Counted from the stretch's first letter, positions 1 through 7,520 are shown. The stretch: 21,579 nt of DNA from Priapulus caudatus (GCF_000485595.1 NW_014577421.1:83604-105182), one strand, 5' to 3'. The notes: generated by a model from the sequence alone, not told the origin. Made by a program: numbers and translations.

Positions 1-51
1 ACTCTCTCTCTAACTCTCTCTCTAACTCTCTCTCTCTCTCGCTGTGTTCAG

Positions 52-207
52 GGGAAGCTGGAGCTGGCATTGAAGGAGGCGCAGGACTTCAACGACTCGC
101 TCGAGGCGTTCCAGGTGTGGCTCGGCAACACGGAGAAAGCTCTGCTCGCTGCGAAACCAGTCAGCCGCGTGCTGGAGACGTGCGACACACAGGTGGAGGA
201 GCATGAG
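52..207 (+). CDS. MACF1/DST/shot-like: Spectraplakin rod exon A (spectrin-repeat helix A), clean copy
   Basis: A 156-nt exon of 52 codons, in phase 0 at both ends, between a CT-tract acceptor (TTCAG) and a GAG|GTAGCT donor. It encodes the start of a spectrin repeat: KLELALKEAQDF, then the helix A tryptophan in FQVWL, and it ends in QVEEHE. MACF1/DST have the same pattern just before the LDxTGxQLKF segment, with a conserved PxxxxxET..QIEEH ending. Spectrin repeats form the rod that separates the actin-binding end from the microtubule-binding end of these cytolinkers. Exon B continues the same repeat. By family order this exon should follow exons C-L, yet here it precedes exon C, so its placement is suspect. 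Two degraded copies exist, at 6766-6933 on + and 16538-16691 on -. Confidence 0.87.
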
Positions 208-790
208 GTAGCTTCCTCTCCCTCCCTGTCTCTCTCTCTCTCTCTCTTCCTCTCTTTCCCTCTCTATCCCTTTCCCTCGCTCTCTCTCTCCCTCCCTCTC
301 CTTGTCTATCCCTTCCTCTCTCTCTCTGTCTCCTTCCCTCGCTCCCTCTCTCCCTCCCTCTCTCTCTCTCTCTGTCTCCTTCCCTCGCTCCCTCTCTCCC
401 TCCCTCTCCCTCTCTATCCCTTCCTCTCTCTCTCTCTGTCTCCTTCCCTCGCTCCCTCTCTCTACCTAAATATTAATGAATCGATCGGTCAGTCAATCGG
501 AAGTTCAGTTAATTAGTCAATTAATTACTCAATCAGTCCGTAAGTCAATCAACTAGTTAATAATATATTGAGCCAGTAAATAAATTCAATTAGTCGCTCA
601 GTCATTCGAAGATTGATTTATCGATTTATTGATTGCTTCATTCATTGATCCATCGATTTAGTCAGTGCATAAATCAGTAAATAAACCAATGAATGAATAA
701 ATCAATCGATAACTCGATCGATCAATAAAATCAATAAATAAACCTACGACGTTCACGCTGCGTGTGTGTGTGTCTCGCGCGGCCGCGCAG
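208..790 (+). other. Intron A-B: CT tract then degenerate AATC-type repeat
   Basis: From 208 to about 456 the + strand is almost pure C and T (CTCTCT, TCCCTCCC), with longer imperfect units such as TCTCTGTCTCCTTCCCTCGCTCCC recurring three times. From about 460 to 760 it changes sharply to AT-rich sequence with a 4-bp rhythm (AATC, AATT, GATT, AATA). Open frames across the CT tract are only low-complexity Leu/Ser reading. The same two-part structure recurs at 6934-7520 and, inverted, at 15702-16537, as expected if these are copies of one intron. Confidence 0.8.
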
Positions 791-997
791 CTGCTACAGA
801 TGGACATTGGTCATCAGCGGGAGGTGATGCTGGCGCTGGACAAGACTGGCACGCACCTCAAGTACTTTGCGACGAAGCAGGACACGGCGTGCATCAAGGG
901 TCAGCTCTCCGGCGTGCAGGCGCGCTGGGAGAAGGTCGTCGTCAAGGCCGACGAGCGCGCACGCCACCTGGAGGCGGCGCACAAGGTCGCCAAGGAG
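791..997 (+). CDS. MACF1/DST/shot-like: Spectraplakin rod exon B (spectrin-repeat helices B-C), clean copy
   Basis: A 207-nt exon of 69 codons, phase 0, with acceptor CGCGCAG and donor GAG|GTGAGC. Its key segment is LDKTGTHLKYFATKQD, then IKGQLSGVQARWEKVV and a tail ending HKVAKE. MACF1 and DST carry LDxTGxQLKF/YxSQKQD and VQSRWEKVVQRS at this place in the distal rod, which is the strongest family match in the window. The number of residues from EEHE of exon A to the LDKTG motif equals that of the vertebrate proteins, which fixes the acceptor at 790. In vertebrates the next residues are those encoded by exon I at 10055, not by exon C at 1093. The CAG nine bases downstream (797-799) is an unlikely alternative acceptor. 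Confidence 0.9.
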
Positions 998-1092
998 GTG
1001 AGCGGAGCAGATGCGCGGGGGCGGGGTGGTGAAGCGTGAGTTTATAATTATAACAAATGCGGTGTTATATATTTACCCCGTGTTGCACGCAG
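998..1092 (+). other. Probable contig junction between exon B intron and exon C intron
   Basis: The first 35 bases after exon B (G-rich, GCGCGGGGGCGGGGTGG) match the start of the long B-I intron seen at 7724-7770. After about 1035 the similarity stops, and AT-rich sequence leads into the exon C acceptor (GCACGCAG). Only 95 bp separate two exons that lie several spectrin repeats apart in relatives. I read this as a join of two unrelated sequence pieces rather than a true intron. Confidence 0.6.
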
Positions 1093-1319
1093 ACATGCGA
1101 GACAAGCTGACTAAGCTGAACAAACTCTGGGGCACGGCGCAGCAGGCGGTGGAACTGCGCGCGCGCACGCTCGATGACACCCTCGCCGTCTCAGACAAGT
1201 TCTGGGCGAAGCTCGCAAACCTGCAGCACACCCTGGAGGGCATGGAGAAGTCGCTGCAGTCGCAGCCGCCCCCCGGTGGCGAACCCGACGCGATACAGGC
1301 GCAGCAGGACGTGCTCGAC
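1093..1319 (+). CDS. MACF1/DST/shot-like: Spectraplakin rod exon C (helix C and next helix A), clean
   Basis: A 227-nt exon entered in phase 1: two bases complete a split codon, then 75 full codons from MRDKLTKLNKLW, ending QAQQDVLD before GAC|GTGAGT. It spans the end of one spectrin repeat (helix C with the LW pair) and helix A of the next (KFWAKLANLQHTLEGMEKSL), then a loop with PPP..EPDAIQAQQDVLD. MACF1/DST have KDKLTEM..LW, then KFWDDLN, then EPxAIxxQQEVLD at the corresponding position. There is no second copy in the window: the inverted arm stops before it. The upstream partner exon is missing because of the join at about 1035. Confidence 0.87.
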
Positions 1320-1600
1320 GTGAGTGGACGCTCTCTTGTTTCTCGTGGAACAATCTTTTCCGTTTAGGACGCCATTAAATTCTTGATTATTATTACTAAA
1401 AATGTATATGATATGATAGGTGTTCACTTTTACAATTTGAATGCCTTCAATTTGTTATTTCAGTTATTATTAGAATAATAAAAAAGGAGAGATGAGTATT
1501 GAGATTGTCACTTAATCATGTATATCTACAAGCCAGCCTATGCCCGTCTCACGGACGCCATCTTTGTGCATCTTACGGACGCCATCTTTGTGCTCGCCAG
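1320..1600 (+). other. Intron C-D (281 bp)
   Basis: AT-rich intron beginning GTGAGT and ending CTCGCCAG. Its 3' end carries a 24-bp tandem pair at 1547-1594 (core ACGGACGCCATCTTTGTGC twice), only 6 bp from the exon. No other feature was seen. Confidence 0.8.
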
Positions 1601-1786
1601 GCCATCCGTAAGGAGGTGGATAAGTGCAAGGCAGACGTTAAGAAGTGCAGGCAGGTGGGGCGTAAGCTGATGGATGGATGCGCCGATTCAGACCGCCATG
1701 AGGTGCAGCATCTTCTAGAGGACGTCACGGCAACGTGGGACAACCTCGTCACCGCCTGCAAGCAGCGGCAGACGGAGATCAACAAC
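1601..1786 (+). CDS. MACF1/DST/shot-like: Spectraplakin rod exon D (helices B-C), clean
   Basis: A 186-nt, phase-0 exon of 62 codons between CTCGCCAG and AAC|GTGAGT. It reads AIRKEVDKCKADVKKCRQVG, then KLMDGCADSDRHEV, then the helix C core TATWDNLVTACKQRQ. MACF1/DST have PEVDKCRQTGQQLMxLCG..DKPEVKKHIEDL..AWDNV after the QQEVLD segment of the preceding exon, so C to D is a true consecutive pair. Helix C finishes in exon E. Frame, phases and length are intact. Confidence 0.88.
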
Positions 1787-2068
1787 GTGAGTCGCATCGC
1801 CAGGTGGCAGCACGACTGCTGGAGGTTGTTAACGCGGCCGCGACGTGACGCTGGCGTCGCGCGAGTGTAGCGATTGTTGATGTTATATCATGAACATGTG
1901 TATACTATAAATGTGTGCGTGTGTGTGTGTGTGTGCGTGTGTGCATACGTATACATGCGTGCTTGTGTGCATTATTGCGTGCTTGTGAGCATGCATGCGT
2001 GGCTGCGTGTACGTACATACGTATGTATGTGTGTATTACCTCATCGTCACCGTGTGGCATGCTCGCAG
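1787..2068 (+). other. Intron D-E with GT/CA microsatellite
   Basis: Starts GTGAGT and ends GCTCGCAG. From about 1905 to 2035 it is a degenerate GT-rich repeat: pure (GT)n near 1918-1934, then alternating GTGC, GCAT, ACGT and GTAT units. Such alternating purine-pyrimidine sequence favours Z-DNA. Open frames over it are not coding. Confidence 0.75.
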
Positions 2069-2209
2069 GCTAAGGAGATTGCTCATCAGTTCCACGACAC
2101 GCTGAAGGCAGTGCAGCAGTGGATGGATGAGGCAGAGGATAGGTTCGACGCGCTCACTCCCCTCGCCACCGACATCGATGCTGTGAAGAAGCAGATCGAA
2201 GAGGCGAAG
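2069..2209 (+). CDS. MACF1/DST/shot-like: Spectraplakin rod exon E (helix A), clean
   Basis: A 141-nt, phase-0 exon of 47 codons, with acceptor GCTCGCAG and donor AAG|GTACTA. It encodes AKEIAHQFHDTLKAVQQWMD, then EAEDRFDALTPLATDID and AVKKQIEEAK. MACF1/DST have EFHDTLQxLLEFL, then KFDALGPIGTDIDAVKRQIEQLK, a near residue-by-residue match. It joins helix C of the previous repeat to helix A of the next, with the conserved Trp in QQWMDEAE. It is single copy in this window. Confidence 0.9.
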
Positions 2210-2586
2210 GTACTAGCAGCAGCCACAATAGCACGTGATTTAAAAATCAAATATAAAATAATTGAAATTCTCTATTTCTTAATTTTTCATTATATATATA
2301 TATATATATACATTTCAGCTTAATGAACATTACATAATACCTTTGTGATTTTTTCATTTCAACCATGCATGTGATGTGATGTAGTACATGTAGTGTAATG
2401 TATGTGAGGTAATGTATTGTATGCATCGTAGTCCAGTCAGGCTAAGAATCCACATTGACTGGCATGTAGCAGTCTAACGTACGTTACAATACGCTGTGTA
2501 TATATTATAGAATATATAATACACGCTGTTAATGTTAATGTTAATGTTAATGTTAATGTTAATATAGGTGTGTTTTTGTTTCTCAG
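2210..2586 (+). other. Intron E-F with (TA)n and (TGTTAA)6
   Basis: A 377-bp AT-rich intron. It holds a TA dinucleotide run at about 2290-2310 and a perfect hexanucleotide array, TGTTAA six times, at 2527-2562, just upstream of the TTTCTCAG acceptor. The stretch between them (2330-2450) has loose TGTA/TGTGATG repetition. The inverted arm loses similarity about here (its counterpart near 21000-21020 shows at most one repeat unit). Confidence 0.75.
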
Positions 2587-2753
2587 GCGTTTAAGACGGA
2601 GTCGGATTCGCACGCCGTCGACGTTGAACTTGTAAACAGACTCGGCAAGGAGTTGGTCAACCACACGACACCAGAGGTCGCTGACGCCATCCGCGTCGAC
2701 ATGGACAACATCGGCAGACGCTGGGAGAACCTGCAGAGGGTGCTAGCGGAAAG
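2587..2753 (+). CDS. MACF1/DST/shot-like: Spectraplakin rod exon F (helices B-C), clean
   Basis: A 167-nt exon starting in phase 0 and ending in phase 2: 55 codons plus AG of an arginine codon completed by exon G. It encodes AFKTESDSHAVDVELVNRLG, then KELVNHTTPEVADAIR, then the helix C core RRWENLQRVLAE(R). MACF1/DST have KFKxEVDPHxVEVExLN, then RTSPDQA..IR, then KRWDELLxGIxER. The donor is GTTCGT, a weaker site than the other exons have. A noisy inverted copy lies at about 20767-20988. Confidence 0.88.
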
Positions 2754-3096
2754 GTTCGTGTCGCAGGAGCAGCAACTGATACAACGTGCGCGTGTTTGTT
2801 AGGATCGTAAACGATTATTGTGAGCGATTGCACGGGAATAACAAATAAAAAATAAATAGATCGTGAACGACGAACTGACATCTCCTCTCGTTCGTAAAAT
2901 ATCATTTATGAATTTCCGATTCTCATGTATTTTAATTCTAACGATGATTTTAAATCATTAACTAATGATTGTTCAAGTAATCCACTCTAAAGATACAATT
3001 ACGTAAATTTGTAAAGTTTCGAAAAAATTTCCGTCCCACTGACCAATGCGTGCGATTCTCGCGTCGCCCGCTGACGCTGTTCGTCTCGTTGCCTAG
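2754..3096 (+). other. Intron F-G (343 bp)
   Basis: AT-rich intron with no gene. It ends in the unusual acceptor TTGCCTAG rather than the C/T-AG sites of its neighbours. The acceptor sits in a perfect 14-bp palindrome GTTGCCTAGGCAAC at 3088-3101. Its inverted counterpart at about 20365-20766 is recognisable but very indel-rich. Confidence 0.75.
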
Positions 3097-3256
3097 GCAA
3101 CAGAAGCTGGATGCGACGTTGCTTCAACTGGGGCAGCTGAAGCAGGCGGTGGACGAGCTGTTTGCATGGATGGAGTTCCAGGAGGCAACACTGAAGGCAG
3201 CGGTGCCGCTACACGGAGACCCACGCGCGTTAGAGCTGGAGCTAGCCAAGCACAAG
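3097..3256 (+). CDS. MACF1/DST/shot-like: Spectraplakin rod exon G (helix A), clean
   Basis: A 160-nt exon whose first base completes the arginine codon begun in exon F, then 53 codons ending AAG|GTACGT. It encodes QQKLDATLLQLGQLKQAVDE, the helix A tryptophan in LFAWMEF, and PLHGDPRALELELAKHK. MACF1/DST have QLEQALLQLGQFQHALDELL, then a W, then GDPxxxEIELAKHxV at this place. The CCTAG acceptor was chosen because it alone restores the ER-Q frame and matches the family. The last part of the exon and its donor are repeated in the following intron (see the array). A broken inverted copy lies at 20167-20364. Confidence 0.9.
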
Positions 3257-3462
3257 GTACGTACGTCCGCGCGCGATAGAGCTAGCCAAGCACAAGGTAC
3301 AGTACTAAGGTTTCGACGCAGCGATAGAGCTGAGATAGCCAGAAGAACAAGGTAGTGACGTATCCCCGCGCAATAGGAGCTGGAGGATAGCCAAGCACAA
3401 GGTTAGGAACGTCGGGCGTGATAGAGGCGGGAGATAGCCAAAGCACAGGTAGTACGGTCCGG
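3228..3462 (+). repeat. Five-copy direct repeat of exon G 3' end plus 5' splice site (about 48-bp unit)
   Basis: The unit is roughly GATAGAGCTGGAGATAGCCAAGCACAAG followed by GTACGTA.. and a CCGCGCG-type spacer. Copy 1 is the true exon end (up to 3256); further degenerate copies end near 3294, 3350, 3401 and 3447. Each carries AAG or CAG followed by GTA/GTT, a potential donor. The later copies show the indel pattern of the noisy region, so the exact unit cannot be read. The inverted arm has about six copies at 19930-20185. Confidence 0.75.
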
Positions 3463-3946
3463 CCGCCAGACTGTTCGCATAACAATTAATTTCCGGAAAG
3501 AGTACAGTTTGTTTGCCAGTCGGTCGGAATGCCACGACGAGAAAATACAATTCGCTAATTTAATGGTTAGTGGTGGTTGATTGAATTGCTAATTTTATTA
3601 TATAAATAAATAATCATATTAATTGTATTCTAAAAAAATTAATCTGTCCTAATTATAAGTCCTTTACTAATTAATTTGATTCAGATTTAATAGGACACTA
3701 CCCGGTAGGCGATATTTGGTTTCGTTAGTGCTCCTGACCGTGCAGATAGTTGTTAACTGTGTGCCAACGATTGTACAATTTGTGCTAACTGAATTGAATC
3801 ACGTGGGGCAACTTTGTTCGTTCAGTTTGCGTGGATGGAATCTGATTTTAAATAACCATGCTCACAACGTTTGGGAAATTCTCTTCCTTTTTTTATTCGG
3901 GTGGCTGGGTTGTCTTCACCGCTGCCGTTAAACCCGCTTGTTGCAG
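3463..3946 (+). other. Intron G-H (noisy copy)
   Basis: After the G-end array comes about 460 bp of AT-rich sequence ending in CGCTTGTTGCAG. It is the same sequence, with many small indels, as 10851-11311 upstream of the clean exon H. Shared landmarks include AATTAATTTCCGGAAAG, GTTAGTGGTGGTTGATTG, GGTAGGCGATATTTGGTTT and GGGAAATTCT. Open frames here are broken and have no family match. Confidence 0.75.
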
Positions 3947-4162
3947 AGTCTTCAGTCGGACGTGCAAGCGACACCAGAGTGCTAGCATAGACTCTGTTTG
4001 CAATGCCGGCCGGACAGAAGGGGAATCGGAGCAGTCCTGATCAAATGACAGGCGGTTCAATGCAGGAGCTGCGTGATCACCTGAACGCACGGCATGAGGA
4101 TGGCTGGTGGACATGTAAGGATCACGGCCGGAAACAACGTATCAGAGGAGGCACTGAGGAAG
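3947..4162 (+). pseudogene. MACF1/DST/shot-like: Frame-broken copy of rod exon H (+ strand, noisy)
   Basis: Aligns end to end with the clean exon H at 11312-11512 but carries about twenty small insertions, deletions and substitutions. No frame stays open, and the segments corresponding to QSDVQAHQ, MQELLSNLNARWDGL and REKQLQEALKE lie in different frames. Its position after exon G is the expected one (MACF1: ..ELAKH then DVLAHQATVETVN). I take it to be the true location of exon H, written in unpolished sequence, rather than a decayed gene copy. Confidence 0.75.
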
Positions 4163-4936
4163 GTGCGTACAGAGGGTGTGTGTAAGGGGGGAGGTTGAGG
4201 AGTGGGTGGAGGAGGAGGTGAAGGAGGAACGCACGCTGGGATGGGCTGCGTGGACATCGGCATAGGCATCACGCCGGCAGAAACAACTCACAGGAAGCAT
4301 GAAGGAGGTGCGTTACAGGTGAACAAACCAATGTGGGAGCGAAGGTGGTGCAAGCAGGAAGGCAGCTAGGGGAAGGAGGGACGGAGCAGGAGTAGGAGGG
4401 AGTGTATGCGAGGGAGGATGGGAGGAGGAGGAGGAAGAAAGAAAGGCCGGTAGGAGGTGAGGGGAAAGATGGAGAGCATGAAGGAAAAAGCCTTCATGCT
4501 GCTACGAGAGACTATGGTAGCAGAAGAAAGAGAGCAGGCGAGTGAGAAGGAGGGAGAATTAAGCGAGGAAGGGCAAGAAAGAGAGGTGGATGAGGAGAGG
4601 CGGAGCGTGAAGGAGTGAGCAATGAGGAGAGCCGAGAAGCAAGTAGAGGAGGATGAGGAGGAGCGGCGGTGAAAAAAGGGAATGAGCGAGGAGGAGAAAA
4701 AAGAGAGAAGAGCGTGAGCAGGGAAAGGAGAAGGAAGAGAGGAGAGGATGAGGAGAAGCGGGATTAGAGGAGAGGGAGGAGGAAGTAGAAGAAGAGAGGA
4801 TGGTGAGGAGGAAGGGGGAGAACGAGGCGGAAAGCTAAGGATAAGGGTGGTGGATGGTAACAGTCTTAGCAACGAATTGGGATGGATGCATGATGATGAT
4901 GATGTTGATGATGATGTTCGTCATCTGGCGGCACAG
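4163..4936 (+). repeat. Intron H-K: extra copy of exon H 3' end, then polypurine tract
   Basis: 4227-4307 repeats the last third of exon H with its donor (GAACGCACGCTGGGATGGGC.. to AAGGAG|GTGCG), 145 bp after the first donor. 4308-4370 may be a further shortened copy. From about 4370 to 4850 the + strand is almost all G and A (GGAGGA, GAGAGGA). The long minus-strand frame over it is only Ser/Pro/Leu low complexity. A short GAT/GTT triplet run at 4889-4915 precedes exon K. The polypurine run may be the intron's own pyrimidine-poor core; no gene is visible. Confidence 0.65.
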
Positions 4937-5066
4937 GGCTTCAGCTCGAGGGTCAGGATCAGCTGGCTTCTGGCGCGTGACATCGACAGTCAGTGGATCT
5001 CTACGAAGCCATTCGCGTAGGTCTGGGCAAACAGTCGGGCGCAGCAGACAGCTGCTCAGGTTCATG
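4937..5066 (+). pseudogene. MACF1/DST/shot-like: Noisy copy of rod exon K (helix A)
   Basis: About 130 nt between a GGCACAG acceptor and an ATG|GTAGGT donor. Read with frame shifts it gives QGFSS, a helix A stretch, DIDSQ, STKPF, then TAAxQLLRFM. MACF1/DST have QGFHGEIEDFLxxLxxxxxxLxASKP, GGLPETAxEQL and a methionine at this point. A stop interrupts the second half, consistent with single-base errors. No clean copy exists in the window. The inverted partner is at about 18011-18138. Confidence 0.6.
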
Positions 5067-5503
5067 GTAGGTGCTATGGTTTGTGCTGGGCAGATCGACC
5101 AAAAAGATAACAACAAAAAGACTAATAGCACACACAACAACGTCAACAACAACGAATACACAAATAGCAAATGTTCGAGAGTTGCATGGCAGGTGCTAGG
5201 TGTATGACTGGGCAGTCAAGACAGCCCATCAACATCAAACAAACAGACAAGAAACGCAACACACAACTATGTACTATCTACTTATACGGTTACTAACTAT
5301 AGCTGACTAGTAACATACATATTACAATGCAATGTAACTGACGAAAGCAAACCACAAACACGAACAACAGACAAACACAAAGAACGATAATCAACAACAC
5401 AAGCAACCAACAAAAGCAGACAAACAACAACAACGCAACAACAACACGAGTGGACGCACGTCGCCTCTCTCACACCGTTGCGTCTTGATTCTTGCCTTCA
5501 CAG
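5067..5503 (+). other. Intron K-L: repeated K donor and CAAC/AACA-rich sequence
   Basis: The K exon end with its donor (5060-5093) recurs at 5181-5215. From about 5100 to 5450 the sequence is rich in CAACAA, AACAAC and AAACA, giving GTT/TTG-rich sequence in the inverted arm (17700-17960). It ends TTGCCTTCACAG. No gene seen. Confidence 0.65.
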
Positions 5504-5679
5504 ACCGTCTCACGACTTTGCAGGCGGTCAGCCGCGGCTAGAGTCTGTGCTGTCTTCAGGGAAGAGCGAACTTGTCACAAGCTGGAGGAGAGGACGTCAC
5601 AGCCTCGAGAGAACAGTCTGCGAGAACGCTGAGGAACACTCTGGCTCAGCGCGTCAGGCTCGTAGCGAGAGCGTGAAAG
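5504..5679 (+). pseudogene. MACF1/DST/shot-like: Noisy copy of rod exon L (helices B-C)
   Basis: Starts after CTTCACAG (an alternative CAG lies at 5521-5523, but the inverted arm supports the upstream site) and ends at AAAG|GTTAGC. Comparing both arms suggests ..LxAVSRG.ESV, LSSGKELV, LEER, then an arginine-rich helix C ending VAERK. The ERK ending joins in phase 0 to GKLELAL of exon A, just as EERKSKLEEAL does in MACF1. Stops and shifts break every frame. The middle of the exon has no firm match, so its assignment rests mainly on position and on the ERK junction. Confidence 0.5.
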
Positions 5680-6173
5680 GTTAGCTGTGGCGCAGGGTCG
5701 CGCGCACGACGGGCCGCACTGCGATCGGCGGCTTGCGTGGCCGGCACTTGTGATATCTTTGGCGTTGGCTAGAGCTGGTGACACTTGTCGTAGCTTTGTC
5801 TGTGTGTGTCGTTATGGTATAGTATTCTCTCGTCTCTCTGTTCTCTCTCTCTCGTCTCTTTCTCGTGTCTCAGGTTCTCAGTTATCTCTCTCTCTCTCTC
5901 TTTCTCTTTCTCTCTCAGTCTCTCTCTTTTCTCTCTTCTCTTCTTGCTCTAACTCTCCCTTTCCCTCTATCTCTCTTTCTTCTCTAACTCTCCCTTCCCT
6001 CTATCTCTCTTCGCTTCCTTCTCGCTCTCGCTCTCTTTTCTACTCTCTCTCTCTCTTTCTCTGCTTATTCTTTCCTCCCTTTCCTCGTTTATTAGATCTC
6101 CCATCTCTTCTCTCTTTCTCTCTCTTCTCTCTCTCTTTCTCTCTCTCTTTCTGTCTTTCTTCTCCCGTCTCTT

Positions 6174-6247
<74 letters not shown>

Positions 6248-6268
6248 GCTTCTCTCTCTCTATCTACT

Positions 6269-6312
<44 letters not shown>

Positions 6313-6765
6313 GCTCTCTCTCTTCTCTCCCTCTCTCGTCTCTCTCTCTCTTCTCTCTCTTCTCTCTCTCTCTTCGTCTCTCGGCTGCGCCGCGCAGCTC
6401 ACTCTCTCTCTCTACTAACTTTCTCTCTCAGCTCTCTCTCTTAGCTCTTTGCTCTTCTCTCTCTCTCCTTCTTCTCTCTCTCTCTCGCTCAGTACTTCTC
6501 CCCCTCTCTCTCATTGCTCTCTCGCTCTCTCTCTCTCTCTCTCGCTCTCTCTCGCTCTCTCCGCTCTCGCTCTCGCCTCTCTCTCTCTCTTCATCTCTCT
6601 CTCTCTCTCTCTAATCTCTCTATCGCATCTCTCTCTCTCTCGTCTCTCACTTCTCTCTCTCTCTCTCTCTGCTCTTTGTCTCTTCTCTCACTCTCTACTC
6701 TCTCTCTCGCTCTCTTAGCTCTTTGTCTCTCTCTCTCGACTCTCTCTCTCTCTCTCGCTGTGTTG
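5680..6765 (+). repeat. Intron L-A: about 0.9-kb polypyrimidine (CT)n tract
   Basis: 5680-5820 is ordinary sequence matching the inverted arm at 17345-17476. From about 5822 to 6757 the + strand is almost only C and T, with pure (CT)n runs at about 6176-6235 and shorter runs elsewhere. The long Ser/Leu frame on + and the Arg/Glu frame on - are artefacts of this composition. The tract runs into exon A, whose own acceptor is a CT tract. Its inverted partner is 16720-17340. Confidence 0.85.
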
Positions 6766-6933
6766 GGCGAGCTTGCGAGCTGGCATTGAAGAGGGCGGCA
6801 AGGACTTCAACGACTCGCTCGATGGCGTTCCAGTGTGGCTGGCTCGGCACCGGCAGAAAGCTAGTTGCTCGCCGCGAACAGGTCAAGCGCAGTGCTGGAG
6901 GACGTGCGAGCACTCAGGTGGAGGAGCATGTAG
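6766..6933 (+). pseudogene. MACF1/DST/shot-like: Frame-broken copy of rod exon A (+ strand, noisy)
   Basis: Corresponds base by base to 52-207 with frequent one-base insertions. CTGGCATTGAAG, GACTTCAACGACTCGCTCGA and CAGGTGGAGGAGCATG are shared, while the acceptor CAG and the donor GAGGTAG are altered. No frame is open throughout. It lies in the position expected from the family (after L, before B). Confidence 0.8.
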
Positions 6934-7520
6934 GTTAGCTCTTCTCTTTCCTCTCCGCTAGTCCTCTCTCCCTTCCTCTCTCTCTCTCTCCTCTCTCTCT
7001 CTCTATTCCTTCCCTGCTCTCTCTCTCTCTCCCTGCTCATTAATCCTGTCGTCTCTTTCTCTCCCTCTTCTATGCCGTTCTTCCTCCTTATCTCTCGTCT
7101 CCTTGCCCTCGCTCCCTCTTCTCTCCTCTGCTCCCTCTCTCATCCTTTCCTCTCTCTCTTTCTCTCTTGTCTCCTTCCATTGCTCCTCTCTCCTCCCTCG
7201 GTCGAGTCAATCGAAGGTTTTCAGTTAATTACGCAATTAATTTATCAATCAGTCCGTTAGGTCAACTCAACTAGTTAATGAATAGGGAGGCCAGTATAAA
7301 TTCATTAGTCAGACTCAGATCTTCGAATGATTGGATTTATCGATTATTGATTGCCGTCTCTTCAGTGATCCATCGAAGTTAGTCAGTGCATAATCAAAGT
7401 AACTAAACACATGAATGGCGATTATCAATCGCTTATTACTCGGTCGATCCAATAGAAATCAATTAAATAAACCTACGACGTTCACGCTGCATGTGTGTGG
7501 GTTCTCGCGCGGACGTGCAG
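6934..7520 (+). other. Intron A-B (noisy copy of 208-790)
   Basis: A CT tract to about 7195, then AATC-type AT-rich sequence to about 7475 (AGTTAATTACGCAATTAATT, CAATCAGTCCGTTAG, CCTACGACGTTCACGCTGC), all colinear with the first intron but with indels. No gene. Confidence 0.8.

Noticed and set aside
460-760. CRISPR-like or ordered repeat array
   Set aside because: The repetition is a degenerate 4-bp rhythm without constant repeat and spacer units, and the genome is animal.
3947-4162. A second, processed or decayed spectraplakin gene (true pseudogene) for the noisy exons
   Set aside because: Introns are retained, and the indels are evenly spread over exons and introns in both arms, as expected of read error. 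A processed pseudogene would lack introns, and old decay would show more substitutions than indels.
4366-4872. 168-residue minus-strand Ser/Pro/Leu frame
   Set aside because: It lies in the polypurine tract of intron H-K. The composition alone explains the absence of stops.
5687-6418. Long open frame of 243 residues on + (and a 120-residue Arg/Glu frame on -)
   Set aside because: Both are translations of a CT/GA simple-repeat tract, with only Ser/Leu or Arg/Glu content, no start context and no family match.
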